Assembly: GCA_016648135.1 (NCBI GenBank)
Contig: JADDOH010011124.1
Coordinates: 124,001 to 188,000 of the forward strand
Direction of reading: 5' to 3'
DNA length: 64,000 nt
DNA from: Agrypnia vestita
Taxonomy: Eukaryota; Arthropoda; Insecta; Trichoptera; Phryganeidae
The position numbers and the translations under genes are program-made. The notes under the pieces were generated by a model that saw only the letters and a list, made by a program, of their open reading frames with translations, searched no databases and was not told the origin of the DNA. Of the stretch, positions 1 through 10,789 are shown piece by piece. Numbering within the stretch: the stretch's first letter is position 1; each line of letters begins with the position of its first letter.

Positions 1-439
1 GTCGTACGTTCAAATGATTTATTAATTAATTTCATTGCCGACCCCAGATAGATATTCCGTATCCTATAACTAATTCATTCGTTCAGTTTCACATTTCTGA
101 AACCCGTAAATTACGTCAACCACGTTAGTAAAAAAAAATGTTTAAAAATAGTTCCTTTGTCAAAACAGCCTTGAAAATAGATATATTTTTGTGCAACCTT
201 CCCCTAGCATTGTTCTAGTCGAGGGGTTGGTCCAGTCGTCCCGCTTGGCCCAGGGGAGTCATATTTCTGTTACGAAATTGGAGTTCAGGTAACAAGGTCA
301 GGGAATTCCAGAATGGTTTGAAGCAAATGCAAGTGCATAAAGTAGTAAGGGTACATGGACACGTTTATACGGAAACGTATACGCCTTCAAGGGATGCGAG
401 AAACTTGTGTTGATAGGTAATGTGATGTGTGATTGGAAT
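1..439. other. unassigned stretch
   Basis: I see no gene, RNA or repeat structure that I can support here. The long minus-strand open frame over 298-810 is an antisense shadow of the LINE remnant on the plus strand. Confidence 0.5.
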
Positions 440-454
440 GATGCGCATTGTGTA

Positions 455-800
455 TGTGTAGCTAAAACACGGCTCCCCAAATAAATTGAGTTATCGCAGC
501 TATCACATGGCAAAAGAAGACAGACAAAAATAAATTTAAAAAAATATATAAGGACGCCCTGAATGCAAACTTGAACAGATGTGCGAAAAGATGAAAGAAT
601 AAATAAAAGCAGGGAAACACATCTCTCAGAACCCCCCTGCCCACCAAATTCACGTGCACAATGTGTGGAAGGGTGTGCGGTTACAAAATAGGGCTCCTCA
701 GCCACGCTCGGACGCATAATCAATAAAAAATGGCAGACATCATCCTCGCAACGAGGACCGCCGTTGATGATGAAGAAGAGGAAGATTGAAGAACACAGGT
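455..800 (+). pseudogene. LINE 3-prime coding remnant with C2H2 finger
   Basis: Plus-strand frames read like the C-terminal end of a non-LTR retrotransposon polyprotein. Around 470-510 one frame gives KTRLPK, a stop, then IELSQLSHGKRRQ, which resembles the LPKQ..GEL..GKR segment that follows the reverse transcriptase in many insect LINEs. After a frameshift, 640-735 encodes FTCTMCGRVC and then a GLLSHARTH block, a C2H2 finger with C-x2-C-x12-H-x3-H spacing, followed by an acidic tail and a stop near 798. Stops and frame changes show it is dead. The antisense frame is longer (170 codons) but hydrophobic and low complexity, so I treat it as a shadow. Clade is uncertain. Confidence 0.6.
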
Positions 801-809
801 ACAGAGCCA

Positions 810-1369
810 TATACTTGGCCCACTTGTCTAGTGTCGCTTCTCTCGCTAGATTGAGAAATCCAGGATTGAAGATAAAAAACAGATTATATATGAGAAAGCC
901 GGTGTGTGAAGCTAACCATCAGAGGTCCTTTTCAGGTCACTAAATTGTCACAGCGAGCTTGATATCAAAACAAAAGGCCTTTTAACTCCCTTTCTTTTAA
1001 CTCGTAGCATCTGCTTGTCGCTTGTCTGCCGTAAAAACTTTACTGTAGAAATATCCATATTGTTACAGCAGATACTTCGTCCGTTTCAAGACGTTGGATT
1101 GTTGGATCATTTAAAGAAGAAGTGCATAATTTTATCACCGGAATTTTTGTGAACAGAAAATGGCCTGCATATCGTAGAGAAAAGCGTAAAAAAAGCGACA
1201 GAAAAATGATGTTTGATCAAAAAAAATGGAATTTTCATTTTCTTAAAAAATCGTTGTACACTCAAAAAAATACGTGTGCGATGGGGGGAAGTTCCTTACG
1301 CCTTTTCTTCAATTCCGAATGTAATTCGATATGGAGATCTAGATTGTTTATATTTTCGTTACGTAACGT
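810..1369. other. unassigned stretch with partial repeat C piece
   Basis: No gene is seen. The overlapping plus-strand frames at 1122-1455 run into repeat family C and show no recognisable domain. Bases 978-1040 hold a minus-strand scrap of family C (the ACTCCCTTTCTTTTAACTCG end). Confidence 0.5.
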
Positions 1370-1690
1370 TGAAGTTTTTTTCGATTTTTACTTCCTTTCT
1401 TTTAACTCGTGGCCTGCTTGCTTGCTTGTCGAAAAAACTTAGGATCGATTTTTAACCCTTTTCCCGTGATCCATTCTAGCTGAAACTTTGCAGGTAGACT
1501 CGTGGCGACGATAAAAATGATCTAACAAATTGTCGTTTTTTTTTTAAATTATTAATTTTGGATTTTTCGAAATTTTAACGGTTTTTACTCGAGCTCGACG
1601 TCAAGTAAGCGCGAAACCTGTTTCAACTAGTAAATAAGAAAAGGAGTATAATAAAAACTTGGTTGTTATGGGTTAGTTTTTTCAGGGATA
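1370..1690 (-). repeat. repeat family C copy
   Basis: Minus-strand copy of a repeat also seen at 5008-5605, 38128-38648, 51245-51470 and 54855-55228. The shared block reads, on the minus strand, CACGAGTCTACCTGCAAAGT followed by a gatcacgggaaaagggtt segment and GACAAGCAAGCAAGC. Ends resemble short inverted repeats built on ACTCCCTTTCTT. No coding capacity is visible. Confidence 0.7.
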
Positions 1691-1730
1691 ATTCTACCTA
1701 CCACACTACAGTCAGCATTACATTCGCTTC

Positions 1731-1969
1731 TATTTTTTTCATTCCTCACTCTATCGACTAAAGATTTTCCATACAAGTGCCTTAGTGAACGCATTCAATC
1801 TACTTTCGTTCATTTTTTGCCAATTCCAGGCTTCACTTCCATACATTGACACTAGAACGCCATTATTTACCGCTAGTCTTGCTTCCTTTGAGAGATTCTT
1901 ATTGGCCATAATTGTATATAGAGCACCATTTACTTTGTTACCCGCAGTCACTCTCTTTTCGATAGCTCC
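1731..1969 (-). pseudogene. LINE family B, inverted 5-prime piece
   Basis: The minus strand encodes a block with IMANKNLSKEARLAVNNGVL and YGSEAWNWQKMNESRLNA, the segment just after the reverse transcriptase palm in a widespread insect LINE. It lies head to head with the continuation of the same element at 1970-2290 on the plus strand. A matching plus-strand segment occurs at 14430-14634. The order fits a 5-prime inversion by twin priming. I could not find a target duplication at this copy. Confidence 0.65.
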
Positions 1970-2290
1970 TTACGATATGTGTTAGATAGAATAAAGAAAA
2001 GTTTGCTGAGATTTGGTCATGTAGAACGTATGAACGAGTAAAGGATGGTCAAGAAAATATCTGATGCGAGTGTTGAAGGCAACAGGAATAGAGGGCATCT
2101 GCGAAAAACATGGTACGATCAGATACTACAAGGATTAGAGGATGGCCTTGTTAAAAGCCTCAACAACCGTAGAACATGTATGAGAAGGTGTATGAATGTA
2201 GTTGAAGCGAAAGTAGTATGCCAAGATAGAAGAATATTGAATTTTATCTTATCTGCATACTCCTATTGGGAAACAGCGTGATGGTTAGTT
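1970..2290 (+). pseudogene. LINE family B, 3-prime end
   Basis: Plus-strand frame continues the LINE: a LLRFGHVERMNE motif near 2003-2040, then ASVEGNRNRGHLRKTW and a conserved tail with NNRRTCMRRCMNV and AKVVCQDRR, stopping at 2279-2281. The same tail occurs at 6590-6740, 14170-14420, 32553-32665, 43265-43505 and 59000-59340, so this is a named-by-me family B with at least six fragments. One stop separates the GHVERM block from the tail. The 3-prime end is GATGGTTAGTTAGTT. Confidence 0.75.
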
Positions 2291-2437
2291 AGTTAAAAAA
2301 TAGATAATGTGAAGATGTTCTCATGATGGAATTGGTGAGCGTTGCATTGTGTAGAGTGATCACTTAAGGCATCTCATACAGTTCGTAAGCCCTAAGCTAT
2401 CTCATATAAATAGCTTCGTCTCTGTGTGGTTTATATT
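2290..2437 (-). mobile_element. MITE family A fragment
   Basis: Minus-oriented copy with GTGATCAC at about 2358, followed by the CTTCGTCTCTGTG block. Only one arm is clear. It abuts the end of LINE family B. Confidence 0.6.
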
Positions 2438-2439
2438 AA

Positions 2440-2810
2440 TTATCATTATGAATTCACATATTTTTTGAACATTTATTTATTTATATACGCCCTACAGGTC
2501 TTTTAGAAACAATAAGGTAAAGTGTAAATTTATATTATATTGCTCAAGAAATACAATCAAGAAAAAAAATAACACAAATATATAAAGATAAATATAATAT
2601 AACTGAAAAAGTAAAAAACAAAAGCTGAAGATTAAGGAAAGCATAAAATAATAAAAATTTAAAAAAATAAAATAGCACAAGCTTAGAAAATCATTATATA
2701 ATAAAAATGTTAGATAACAGTTAGTTAACTCACTCAATCAACAACTGAAATACAATCCAATTATCCAATTTCCAAATATCCAAAGTCCAATTTGACAAAT
2801 ACTAGTAATA
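2440..2810 (-). other. AT-rich stretch, possible LINE 3-prime UTR
   Basis: A tttatttattta start followed by a tacaggtctttt block resembles, on the minus strand, the TAAA-type 3-prime tail region seen at 34681-34770. No coding frame is supported. Confidence 0.3.
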
Positions 2811-2829
2811 TTTTATTACACCTTTTAAA

Positions 2830-3165
2830 ATATTTTTTAATTTATTTTATTTTATTATATTTATTTATTTATACAGTAGATACATGTGTTTTTTATAATG
2901 AATTGATTCTATATTACAACATTTTTACAGACATTATACTCCCCATAATATGAGCCAAAGCTCGAGCTTATGGGAGGAGTATTTACAAGCTAAATTAAAG
3001 TACAAAAGAAGAACTAAAGAACAAAAGTATAAAAAGAATTAGTGTATAAAGTACAAAATATATTTGAAAATTATACAGTTATTGGCAAAGACGTCAAGTT
3101 GCTCGTATCTGTTTGCTAGTCTAGGAAGCCTTTGCAGTGCGCATGAAAATATCGTATATCGGTTA
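2830..3165 (-). pseudogene. LINE 3-prime end, minus strand
   Basis: Read on the minus strand, 3039-3150 encodes ALQRLPRLANRYEQLDVFAN and a few more residues to a stop. This is the LP.LHRLGNEY type tail that closes LINE open frames here; compare 31323-31595 and 43541-43660. A 3-prime UTR follows and ends in the taaataaat-type tail at about 2830-2870. Upstream (3165-3480) is GC-richer but I cannot assign a frame. Confidence 0.55.
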
Positions 3166-3526
3166 GTGTGTGCAATTCGTACTTGATTTTATAAAGTAGA
3201 AAAGCAAGTGGGTCATTGAAATATGACAGAAAAATGAATTGGAGGAAGACGACACGACGGAGAGAAAGGCCGAGACAGAAATTGGCAGGTGTTATCAGCT
3301 GCGACGAGGGACGGAGACAAATGGCGAGGGCCGCGAGGGTGCAGGTCTAGAAAAGTAATTCAATGAAAAATGATACGAATAACGAAATGATGTACAGCGG
3401 GTCAGGTTATGAAGGAAATTTCAGCATCCCTCCTCGGGACCCGACATCATTCTTCCTGCCATGGCGCGACCTTGGAACGACAAGGTAGAATCTGACATTT
3501 TGGTCAAAATTGACTTTTTTGTTTTA

Positions 3527-3625
3527 TTACCTATAGATGTCTCGTAGAGACGAAGCTATATTTTGATATAATAAAATAGGTATGATAAACTTTATGGCTC
3601 TTCATAGGGCTTACGACCTATTATT
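3527..3625 (+). mobile_element. MITE family A fragment
   Basis: Contains ATAGATGTCTCGTAGAGACG and the ATAGGGCTTACGACCTA block shared by other family A copies. The inner GTGATCAC arm is missing. Confidence 0.6.
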
Positions 3626-3837
3626 ATCTTTGCTTAAAATTTTATTATATTTCTCTCTTTACTTTATTTATTTTTTAATTGTTTGCTTATTGTTATTTTT
3701 TCTTTTTTAATTTATTGTTCCACATAAATGCATTTATTATCGCATATTTAGTAACTTTTTTCCTCTTATATACATTTATGTACTATAAAAAAAAACAAAA
3801 TAAATAAATAAGTATATGTATAAATATATATAAATAT

Positions 3838-4132
3838 GAAGGATTATTTTCTAGGATAACCCGCGTATTGCAGTCTTGAGAAAGACTGTTATATTGTACC
3901 CAACGTTTCGGACAGATAGCACTGGCCATATTGGCCGAATGAATCTCCATTTTGGATCTCGACTTCTGGAGTGAACGGGTGTGCTTGCCATCAATCCAAA
4001 ACAGAACTCGAAATACAAGGCGCAAAATCCCTTTGAAAATGGCCAGTGCTATCTGTCCGAAACGTTGGGTACAATATAACAGTCTTTCTCGAGACTACAA
4101 TACGCGGGTTATCCTAGAAAATAATCCTCCAT
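3838..4132. repeat. Penelope-related foldback, 95 bp arms
   Basis: Two near-perfect inverted arms, 3838-3932 and 4038-4132, start with GATTATTTTCTAGGATAACC. Each arm carries the GTCCGAAACGTTGGG module that occupies the hammerhead 3-prime position in the other Penelope-related copies. The CUGANGA box is decayed (GAAAATG before GGCC). The spacer of about 105 bp is unique. Overlapping open frames on both strands are products of the palindrome. Confidence 0.75.
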
Positions 4133-4161
4133 CTTTTACCCGCGAAAATCTTAATATTAAC

Positions 4162-4162
<1 letters not shown>

Positions 4163-4203
<41 letters not shown>
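4163..4203. repeat. TA dinucleotide tract
   Basis: About 40 bp of nearly pure alternating T and A directly after the foldback. Confidence 0.9.
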
Positions 4204-4204
<1 letters not shown>

Positions 4205-4345
4205 TGTAAGTTCCTGTCCAAACACAAGAGTTAGTCACTTTTTGGAGAGGTACAACAATATAATAAATTTATGTATCGATATATATGTACTTAAAATAGA
4301 CTAGAAAAAATGTAATAATGCTGTATGTAATTAAATAAAAATAAA

Positions 4346-4590
4346 AATTGTACGGCTGGCTTAAGTGATCACTTTACAAAATGTAACCCATGATAGACTA
4401 CCATATCTTTAATTTTTTTTTTGTGACTTGTTTTTGATAGATTTGGTAGTCTATCATAGGTAGAATTGGTGAACATAACATTGTGTAAAGTGATCACTTA
4501 AGCCAGCCTTACGACAACACCCATAAAGTTTTCCATACCCACTCTCCCATATAAAAAAGGCTTCGTCTCCATGAGACATCTATAATATAT
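4346..4590. mobile_element. MITE family A, palindromic copy
   Basis: Left arm 4351-4410 and right arm 4440-4510 are inverted versions of each other; both carry AAGTGATCACTT and ACCCATGATAGACTACC or its complement. The outer right part continues into the family end with the GGCTTCGTCTCCATGAGACA block. This copy shows that the family is a foldback. Confidence 0.8.
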
Positions 4591-4599
4591 CCAGTAGTG

Positions 4600-5000
4600 T
4601 GTTCTTGAGAAATTTCTAAAAATAGTTTGACTTTTTTGTCATTAAAATTCTTCGGGAATAGAAATTTTCTCTAAAAGTACGTATAGAAAATATTTTAAAT
4701 TTAACACGTTGAATTTAAGGACCTATTGTTGGATCAGGAGTTAGAGTAATTGTTAAAAAAAATAGATTTATGCATTTTCCACCAACCAAAACATCAATTT
4801 TAAAAAATCTATGGCTTTTGTATAAGTATTAATCTAACTACTGATCAAACAACCGGCCCCTAAACACATGGGCTGTGTCATAAAAATGTGCAATAAAAAT
4901 ATACTTTGTTTTTACCACTTTATTTTATTTTATTAATTATTTTAATAATGTCCGCACAAAATTATTTTGCTCGATAAATGACGATATTACCGTATTCGAG
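4600..5000. other. unassigned AT-rich stretch
   Basis: No gene or recognisable repeat seen. Confidence 0.5.
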
Positions 5001-5007
5001 AACAAAT

Positions 5008-5605
5008 CAAACTCGAATAATCACCAGAAATCAAAAAAAACTAACCCATAAAAACCAAGTTTTTATTATACTCCCTTTCTTTGTAAAATATAACAACAAT
5101 TAAAGACGAATTAAAACAAAAAACATAGTAGTAAACTTACAGTAATTTAATATATTTCTAAAATGTCAGATGTTTCGAGCTTTGATAAGACACTTCAAGC
5201 TTTGAAGATTAAATTCTAAAAACATTTGTCAGTCAATTTAGATTTTCGAAATTCCTAGTGAAGTACCTATTATGTATACCGATGGAGTAATTCAAATTTA
5301 GAAAATATTCCGCGACGTTATCGGGCTGCCGTTGCTAATAATCAAATTTTTCTAATGATTCCAATTTGAAAAAACCAAAAAAATTTCTAAAAATCCGAAG
5401 TTATACTATAAATATTTTTTTTTTAACGAAAATTTGATAGATCTTATGGATCGTCGCCACGAGTCTACTTGCCAGGTTTCAGCTCAATTGGATCACGGGA
5501 AAAGGGTTAAAAATCGAGCCAAAGTTTTTTCGACGGCAAGCAAGCAGACGCCACGAGTTTAAAGAAAGGAAGTAAAAAAAAGTTTTTCAGAACTTCGAAG
5601 CTCAA
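5008..5605 (+). repeat. repeat family C, longest copy
   Basis: Starts with ACTAACCCATAAAAACCAAG and a TTTATTATACTCCCTTTCTT segment and ends with AAAGAAAGGAAGTAAAAA, so its ends are inverted relative to each other. The conserved 3-prime block with CACGAGTCTACTTGCCAGGT, ATCACGGGAAAAGGGTTA and GACGGCAAGCAAGCAGACG lies at 5455-5570. The same start sequence appears inverted at 1644-1684, supporting a defined unit of about 0.6 kb. No transposase is visible. Confidence 0.75.
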
Positions 5606-6585
5606 TTTTTCAAATTGATGAAAATATAAGATGACACCCTGTGGTTCCAAGGCATGATAGTGCGCTGAAAGTTAATAAATAAAGCACTCATATATGCGTA
5701 CAGGTAATACTACGCGGATGGAACTTTCCTGCTTTATAACAGTACGGTACTCGTATGTTTACTCTGAAAAGTTTCCAGTTTTACAGTTTTCCGTTTTCGA
5801 AAAAAGATGAGAACAACAGAGTTTGAATTTTAATTATCATTTTAACGAAACGTTTTGCCAACAGAGAAAAATCCATTTAAAAAAATCGTGCATGTACTCA
5901 TGTACACGCGGTAGAAGTAATAGATACTTAATAACTACAATAAACACAAAATTACATATTGATGACGATTAAACTATTTAGTTGTAAAAATCTTAAATAA
6001 TCACAGTCGATTATTCTATTGAGTTTCATGAAAAGAATTAAAACTCATATATACAGAAATGTAACTTAAATAGAGACAAATAAAAACTTTATTAAACAAC
6101 GATCGAATCATTGATGAACCTACAATTAAACAGACAATTGACAAGAATTCAATATGGCTTCCTTATTCAGACGTTGTTCTTTTTCAAAAAATGTCCAAGT
6201 ATCTCCCCACTTTCTAGTTTTATCAATTTTCGGCCTAAAACGGTCCATTATTCAAAAGAACTATATAATTTCGATAGCCGCATTGAATGTCCAACGAATG
6301 AATGTGTTTTTCATTTCAAAAAATAGACCTGAAAATTACGTTGTTTTCACAATAAATAATTTCTCGAATATCACATAAAACGTTTTAGGCATGGTGACAA
6401 ACAAAAGATTTTTTAGACAAACATCGACAATAACATGAAATGCAGAAATCTGTACGAGAGTCCCCTTTTTGGCATTTCGATTACACAGCTGAAATCGTTA
6501 TCAAATGAACATTTCTAACTTTCAATGCAATAACCAATCATTCGTCAGCTTCTGAATTGAGCGTCTTTATGTTTGGACAGCACAG
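5606..6585. other. unassigned stretch
   Basis: Nearly 1 kb without supported features. Small plus-strand frames at 6111-6378 show no domain. Confidence 0.5.
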
Positions 6586-6589
6586 TATT

Positions 6590-6740
6590 TATATGAGAAC
6601 AGCACTGTTAAATGCTTCAATAACCGACGAGCGATAATGAGAAGATGTATGAAGGTGGATGAAGCAAGAATGGTGTGCTAAGACGAAATGGTATGGCATT
6701 TCATTCATTCTGCACATCCCTGTGAAGAAAAAATTGTGAA
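6590..6740 (+). pseudogene. LINE family B 3-prime fragment
   Basis: Encodes CFNNRRAIMRRCMKVDEARM, VC, a stop, then a HSAHPCEE stretch, matching the family B tail seen at 2110-2280. Short, truncated, one internal stop. Confidence 0.65.
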
Positions 6741-6924
6741 AATCTAAATTTGTTGAATAAATGAAATTGACAATTTTCGTGAATGACAAATTTAGAATAT
6801 AAGACAAAAATAAAGGAAAAAGAAAACATTTAAAAATATTTTGCGATTGACAATTAAACCAAATTTTATATTTTTGTCTGAGAACACGGTTAGTGGATTT
6901 AGCCACAGGGGGAAATTTATTAAT

Positions 6925-7100
6925 TAAGATAAATTAAAGTCTCACAGAGACGAAGCTATTTATATGGGAAAAGTGTTTGCAAGTTTTTATAGGGTGGACC
7001 AGGGCTTATGACTTATGTGAGCTGGCTAAAGTCTCTGTGAGACTTCTTTAGTGTATCTTAATTAATTTTAATTAATCTCTGTGGACTAAATCCAGTAATT
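6925..7100. mobile_element. MITE family A, complete short copy
   Basis: Inverted ends: TTAAGATAAATTAAAGTCTC on the left and the matching complement with GTCTCTGTGAGACTTC to ATCTTAATTA on the right (about 7038-7072). The interior has ATATGGGAAAA and AGGGCTTATGAC blocks. A deletion removed the GTGATCAC core. Confidence 0.75.
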
Positions 7101-7700
7101 GTGTTCTCAGAACATATATATGATATATATTATGAACATATATATGATATATTTTATATTAAATACTGGTCTATACAAATAATTAAATTGAAAATAATAA
7201 TTTTCTAGTGTACCTATACGTTATTCTAAAGTTTTTGTTAAGTAATTCGGAAGAATATCATATATACTTAAAAAAATAATTTTGCTTTATATTCCTTTAA
7301 AAGTATAAAGTTATCATTACCAGCTGTGAAATCTATGTATGCCTTGTCAAAGGAAGGACTGTAAATGTATGTGTGTATAATTAGCCAACTCATGCAGGTA
7401 ATGAGCTCTGCCACCCTATACAGAGTTCCGTATACGTTTCCCGTAAATCTCCAAATTATACCTGTCCTAAGCCTGCCAATTATAACGATCTTGTTTGTTA
7501 TATAAAGTAATATAAAGAGTTATAGTGTAGATTTTGTTATATGAATAATATATAAAGAGAGATAAGCGTTCTGATCGTACGCCGCGTCTCTCGCTGGCCC
7601 TATTGAGTGTTCCGCTGGAACATTCATCACATTAAATCAATTGCGAATCTAGACAGGCACTTGAACCGAAACCACGAAGTTACCAAGTTATGGCAATGAA
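7101..7700. other. unassigned stretch
   Basis: Holds a short direct repeat of gaacatatatatgatata (7131-7155) and otherwise nothing that I can support. Confidence 0.5.
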
Positions 7701-7704
7701 TTAC

Positions 7705-8150
7705 ACGCATACATCAAAGAGGCGTACTCTGCGATCTATGGACCCACTATACTGGGTGTCTCGTATCTCATATCAAGTACATATAAATAACATTGAACGT
7801 ATTCAGCGTAAATTCCAAAAGCGATTGACTTATCATAATATGCACCTTCCTAGCTTCTAGACGCAAATGCCTAGATATTAAATTTCTTCGTAATAAATTA
7901 AATAATGACGTGGGCTATCCTGAGTTATTGTCAAGTATTGACTTTCACGTACTAACCCGTCGTTGATGACATACCACTCTTTTCCGACCCAAAAACTATA
8001 AAACTCGGGCCGCAAAAAACTCGGTTATCAGTAGAATCATAAACTTATTCTTGCAATACGAGAATTCTCTTGGCGTAGACTTATTCGCCGACACAAAGTA
8101 TATTCTTAAGCAAAAACTTCTATATTCTTAAGCAAATAATAATTTTATAC
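7705..8150 (+). pseudogene. LINE C-terminal remnant
   Basis: Around 7784-7850 one frame reads NNIERIQRKFQKRLTYHN, the IERIQ..F..FL motif after the reverse transcriptase thumb in jockey-like and CR1-like insect LINEs. A later segment at 7988-8115 (LGYQ, NHKLI, then a second frame for VDLFADTKYIL) matches the fragment at 32341-32500 closely at the DNA level. Several stops and shifts. Clade not resolved. Confidence 0.6.
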
Positions 8151-8190
8151 GCTAACCCAACGTACAGCGCATATACACGTACCCACGCAC

Positions 8191-8236
<46 letters not shown>
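8191..8236. repeat. CA microsatellite
   Basis: Long run of alternating C and A with two G interruptions near the start. Confidence 0.95.
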
Positions 8237-8378
8237 CACCTTTAAGTAAGTTGTTATAAGCGACTAACAGAAGTATGGAGCAGATATTATTCAAACGCTT
8301 TAATTAAATTTTTTATTTTTTTTATTTAATGTATTTTTAAATAATTTGTGCAAAATCAAATGAAACGTTATTTTGTGT

Positions 8379-8765
8379 CGAAATTTCAAAGCAATAGTTG
8401 GAGAGTTTTAGAAGATTTAAGGTTTTGGACAACCGAACATTATTTTTTTTATTTATATAAATAAATAGTAGGTATATACAAACAAAGTAGGTATATAAAA
8501 ACATACTCGTTGTGCCAAAATTTCAAAGCAATCGGTGAACTGAGAACTTTCAGAGATAAGCGATTTGTACAAACGAACATTTACATTTTTATTTATATAG
8601 ATATTTATATAAATAAATAGTAGGTTTATAAAAACAAAGTAAGTATACAAAAACATCCTCATATTTGAATGCAACGTTGTGCCAAAATTTCAAAACAATT
8701 GGTGAAGAACTTTCGGAGATTAGCGATTTTGTACAAACGAACATTTACATTTTTATTTATATAGA
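8379..8765. repeat. tandem repeat, unit about 170 bp
   Basis: Three successive versions of a block starting TTGTGCCAAAATTTCAAAGC, at about 8379, 8514 and 8680, each followed by GAACTTTC..GAGAT, a TTTTGTACAAACGAACATTT segment and a tttatatagat stretch. The last two copies are closest. Looks like tandem expansion of a transposon 3-prime end. Confidence 0.7.
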
Positions 8766-8769
8766 TTAT

Positions 8770-9390
8770 TATTATTACAACAAATTGTGCGTAGTGTGAG
8801 AAAGCTTCGGGATACCGAACCGTGAAAACAAAAAGTATACTCAACTACAAAGTTTAAGCAAACTGCTAATGTATACTTACATGGCCAACTTTAAATTGGA
8901 CTTTTTAAGTTGGGCTTAATGTCACGTGGGGCGTATTCTTATGCCGTAGGAATCCAGAAACAGTCGTTAATTTATAATTACAAGCGCTTCGTGCTGTTTG
9001 AGTACTTCTCTAGTCCCCTCGTCAAACTTGCTCTTAATGATCGACGTCGAAATAATTGTCGATTGTGACTCGTTCCTGCACATACTTTTCGAGGTACGTT
9101 GAAAGTGAAGAACGTGAATACTAAAAACACTCAAAAATTAACAAACTAAAATAAATATATTTTTTTATTTATTTCTTAAGTTTGTTAATATTAAACTCCT
9201 GAATATTAACCAGTATTTTACACTTTATATTTTACAATATATAACTAATATACTATCCATAATAACTCACACATTTACATTTACATAATATAATATAACC
9301 CGAATGCATTCTCATTTATTGTAGAATTGACTTTTGTGATTGAGTTTAGTCTCTTTTGACTGCTTGTTCAAAGATTTTAGATATATTATA
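8770..9390. other. unassigned stretch
   Basis: No supported feature. Confidence 0.5.
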
Positions 9391-9392
9391 TA

Positions 9393-10499
9393 GGTCCTTA
9401 CATATGAAATTGGCGTTTAGTATGGGAGGAACATAAAGCCGATTTTTTTTTATTATAATATATTTATTTAATCAAAGTATGTACCATTGCTATCTATGCA
9501 CTTTTGCCATCTCATAGGTAGTTCATCGATCCCTTTACTAAAAAAACCATTCGGACGGGAATCAATAAAATCTTTGAAGGCGGTTTGGACTGCCCCATCG
9601 GAGTTGAATTTTTTCCTTTGCAAGAAGTTATCCAAATTTCGAAAAAAATGGTAATCTGTTGGGGCAAGGTCCGGAGAGTACGGTGGATGTCTTAGACATT
9701 CCAATTGAAGCTCCTCTAATTTGGTAGCCGTCTGTTGTGCAGTGTGTGGTCTAGCGTTATCATGAAGCAGCAGTGGCCTAGAGCGATTAACCAGCCTCGG
9801 TTGTTTATCAGCTAGCTTTTCCATCATGGTTTGCAGTTGCTGACAATAGACATCTGCCGTAATCGTGTGGCCAGATTTAAGAAAGCTGTAGTGAACGACA
9901 CCAGCACTAGTCCACCAAACGCTCACAAGTAACTCGCGTTTGTTGATTTGCTTCACTCAATTCGTGAGGTACCCACCTTTCAAGCTTTTTCACCTTACCA
10001 ATTTGCTTCAAGTGGATTAAAACAGTTTTATCACTAACACCGCAGCCTGCAGCTAACTCGGATGTGGTTTGCGATGGATCCGCTTCCACAATAGCCTTCA
10101 ATTCTTCATTATCAACTTTGGTCTCCGGCCGTCCACGGGGCTTGTTCTGCAGGTCGAAATTTCCAGAACGAAAACGTTGGAACCAAAAACGCACTGTGTT
10201 TTCTTTTGCGGCACCGTCGCCATACACATCATTAATCCTTCGAGCCGTTTCTGCAGCATTGGTGCCACGGTGGAACTCGTACTCCTAAATAACGCGATAT
10301 TTCAAGTTTTTCATTTTGTAAACTGAGTGATGTAAAGAAAAAAACAATTGAGGAAAAAACAAATGAATTATAATTTTCAAAACACAAATACATGAGTAAA
10401 TAGCTGTATAAATTTGGATTTGGAATTCCTAACCAAAGAGAAGATATTTGAGATCAAATTTGCCAGTACCGCAAAACGCCAATTTCATATGTAAGGACC
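9393..10499 (-). mobile_element. mariner element, complete ends, inactive
   Basis: Perfect 26 bp terminal inverted repeats at 9393-9418 and 10474-10499 begin GGTCCTTACATATGAAATTG. The element is flanked by TA at 9391-9392 and at 10500-10501, the target duplication of the Tc1/mariner superfamily. Total length is 1107 bp, about 0.2 kb shorter than a full mariner, matching a deletion in the transposase. Intact perfect ends suggest a fairly recent insertion and possible mobilisation in trans, which is inference. Confidence 0.95.
9468..10314 (-). pseudogene. mariner transposase, deleted and stopped
   Basis: The start codon is at 10312-10314 (MKNLKYRVI), followed by an in-frame TAG at 10285-10287. 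The N-terminal half (10227-9907) holds the helix-turn-helix region, with NTVRFWFQRFRSGNF and a RPETKVDNEEL stretch, ending at WVPHELSEANQQTR. The C-terminal half (9956-9468, another frame) begins LLVSVWWTSAGVVHYSFL and contains LLLHDNARPHTA and YSPDLAPTDYHFF. The two visible catalytic aspartates are 34 residues apart, as in DD34D mariners. The first aspartate (TCDEKW region), normally between WVPHEL and VWW, is missing: a deletion of roughly 180 bp also shifts the frame near 9925. The product cannot be active. Confidence 0.93.
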
Positions 10500-10501
10500 T
10501 A

Positions 10502-10789
10502 ATATAAATAGCATATTACCTAATTCTCATTGTTTATTAAATTAGATTACACTACCAATATGATTGTAAGTGATTATCCCTCACCACATACAAGAATCGT
10601 AATTCTTTTCGGTGAGGTATAACATGTAAAAAAATTGAATTGTTAATATTTGCTAGCTATCATTGTAATAAAATATTATATGTAATAAAATATTATTGTA
10701 ATAAAATATTATCAATAAAATAAATTAAATAAAATATTTATAAAAACTATGTTACAATCTATAATATAATATATAATTCATCTTACGCT
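10502..10789 (-). other. AT-rich stretch next to LINE-like tail
   Basis: Repeats of taataaaatatta (10665-10725) and a small inverted repeat CCTCACC/GGTGAGG at 10580-10617. It could be the 3-prime UTR of the minus-strand frame at 10790-11209. Confidence 0.35.

Noticed and set aside
298..810. 170-codon minus-strand open frame, the longest ATG frame in the first 9 kb
   Set aside because: The plus strand over the same bases encodes a recognisable LINE C-terminus with a C2H2 finger; the minus product is hydrophobic and shapeless.
3783..4203. Similar open frames on both strands across 3783-4203
   Set aside because: They arise from the 95 bp inverted arms reading the same sequence twice.
8191..8236. 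CRISPR-like or regulatory array
   Set aside because: Simple CA microsatellite; no spacer-repeat organisation anywhere in the window.
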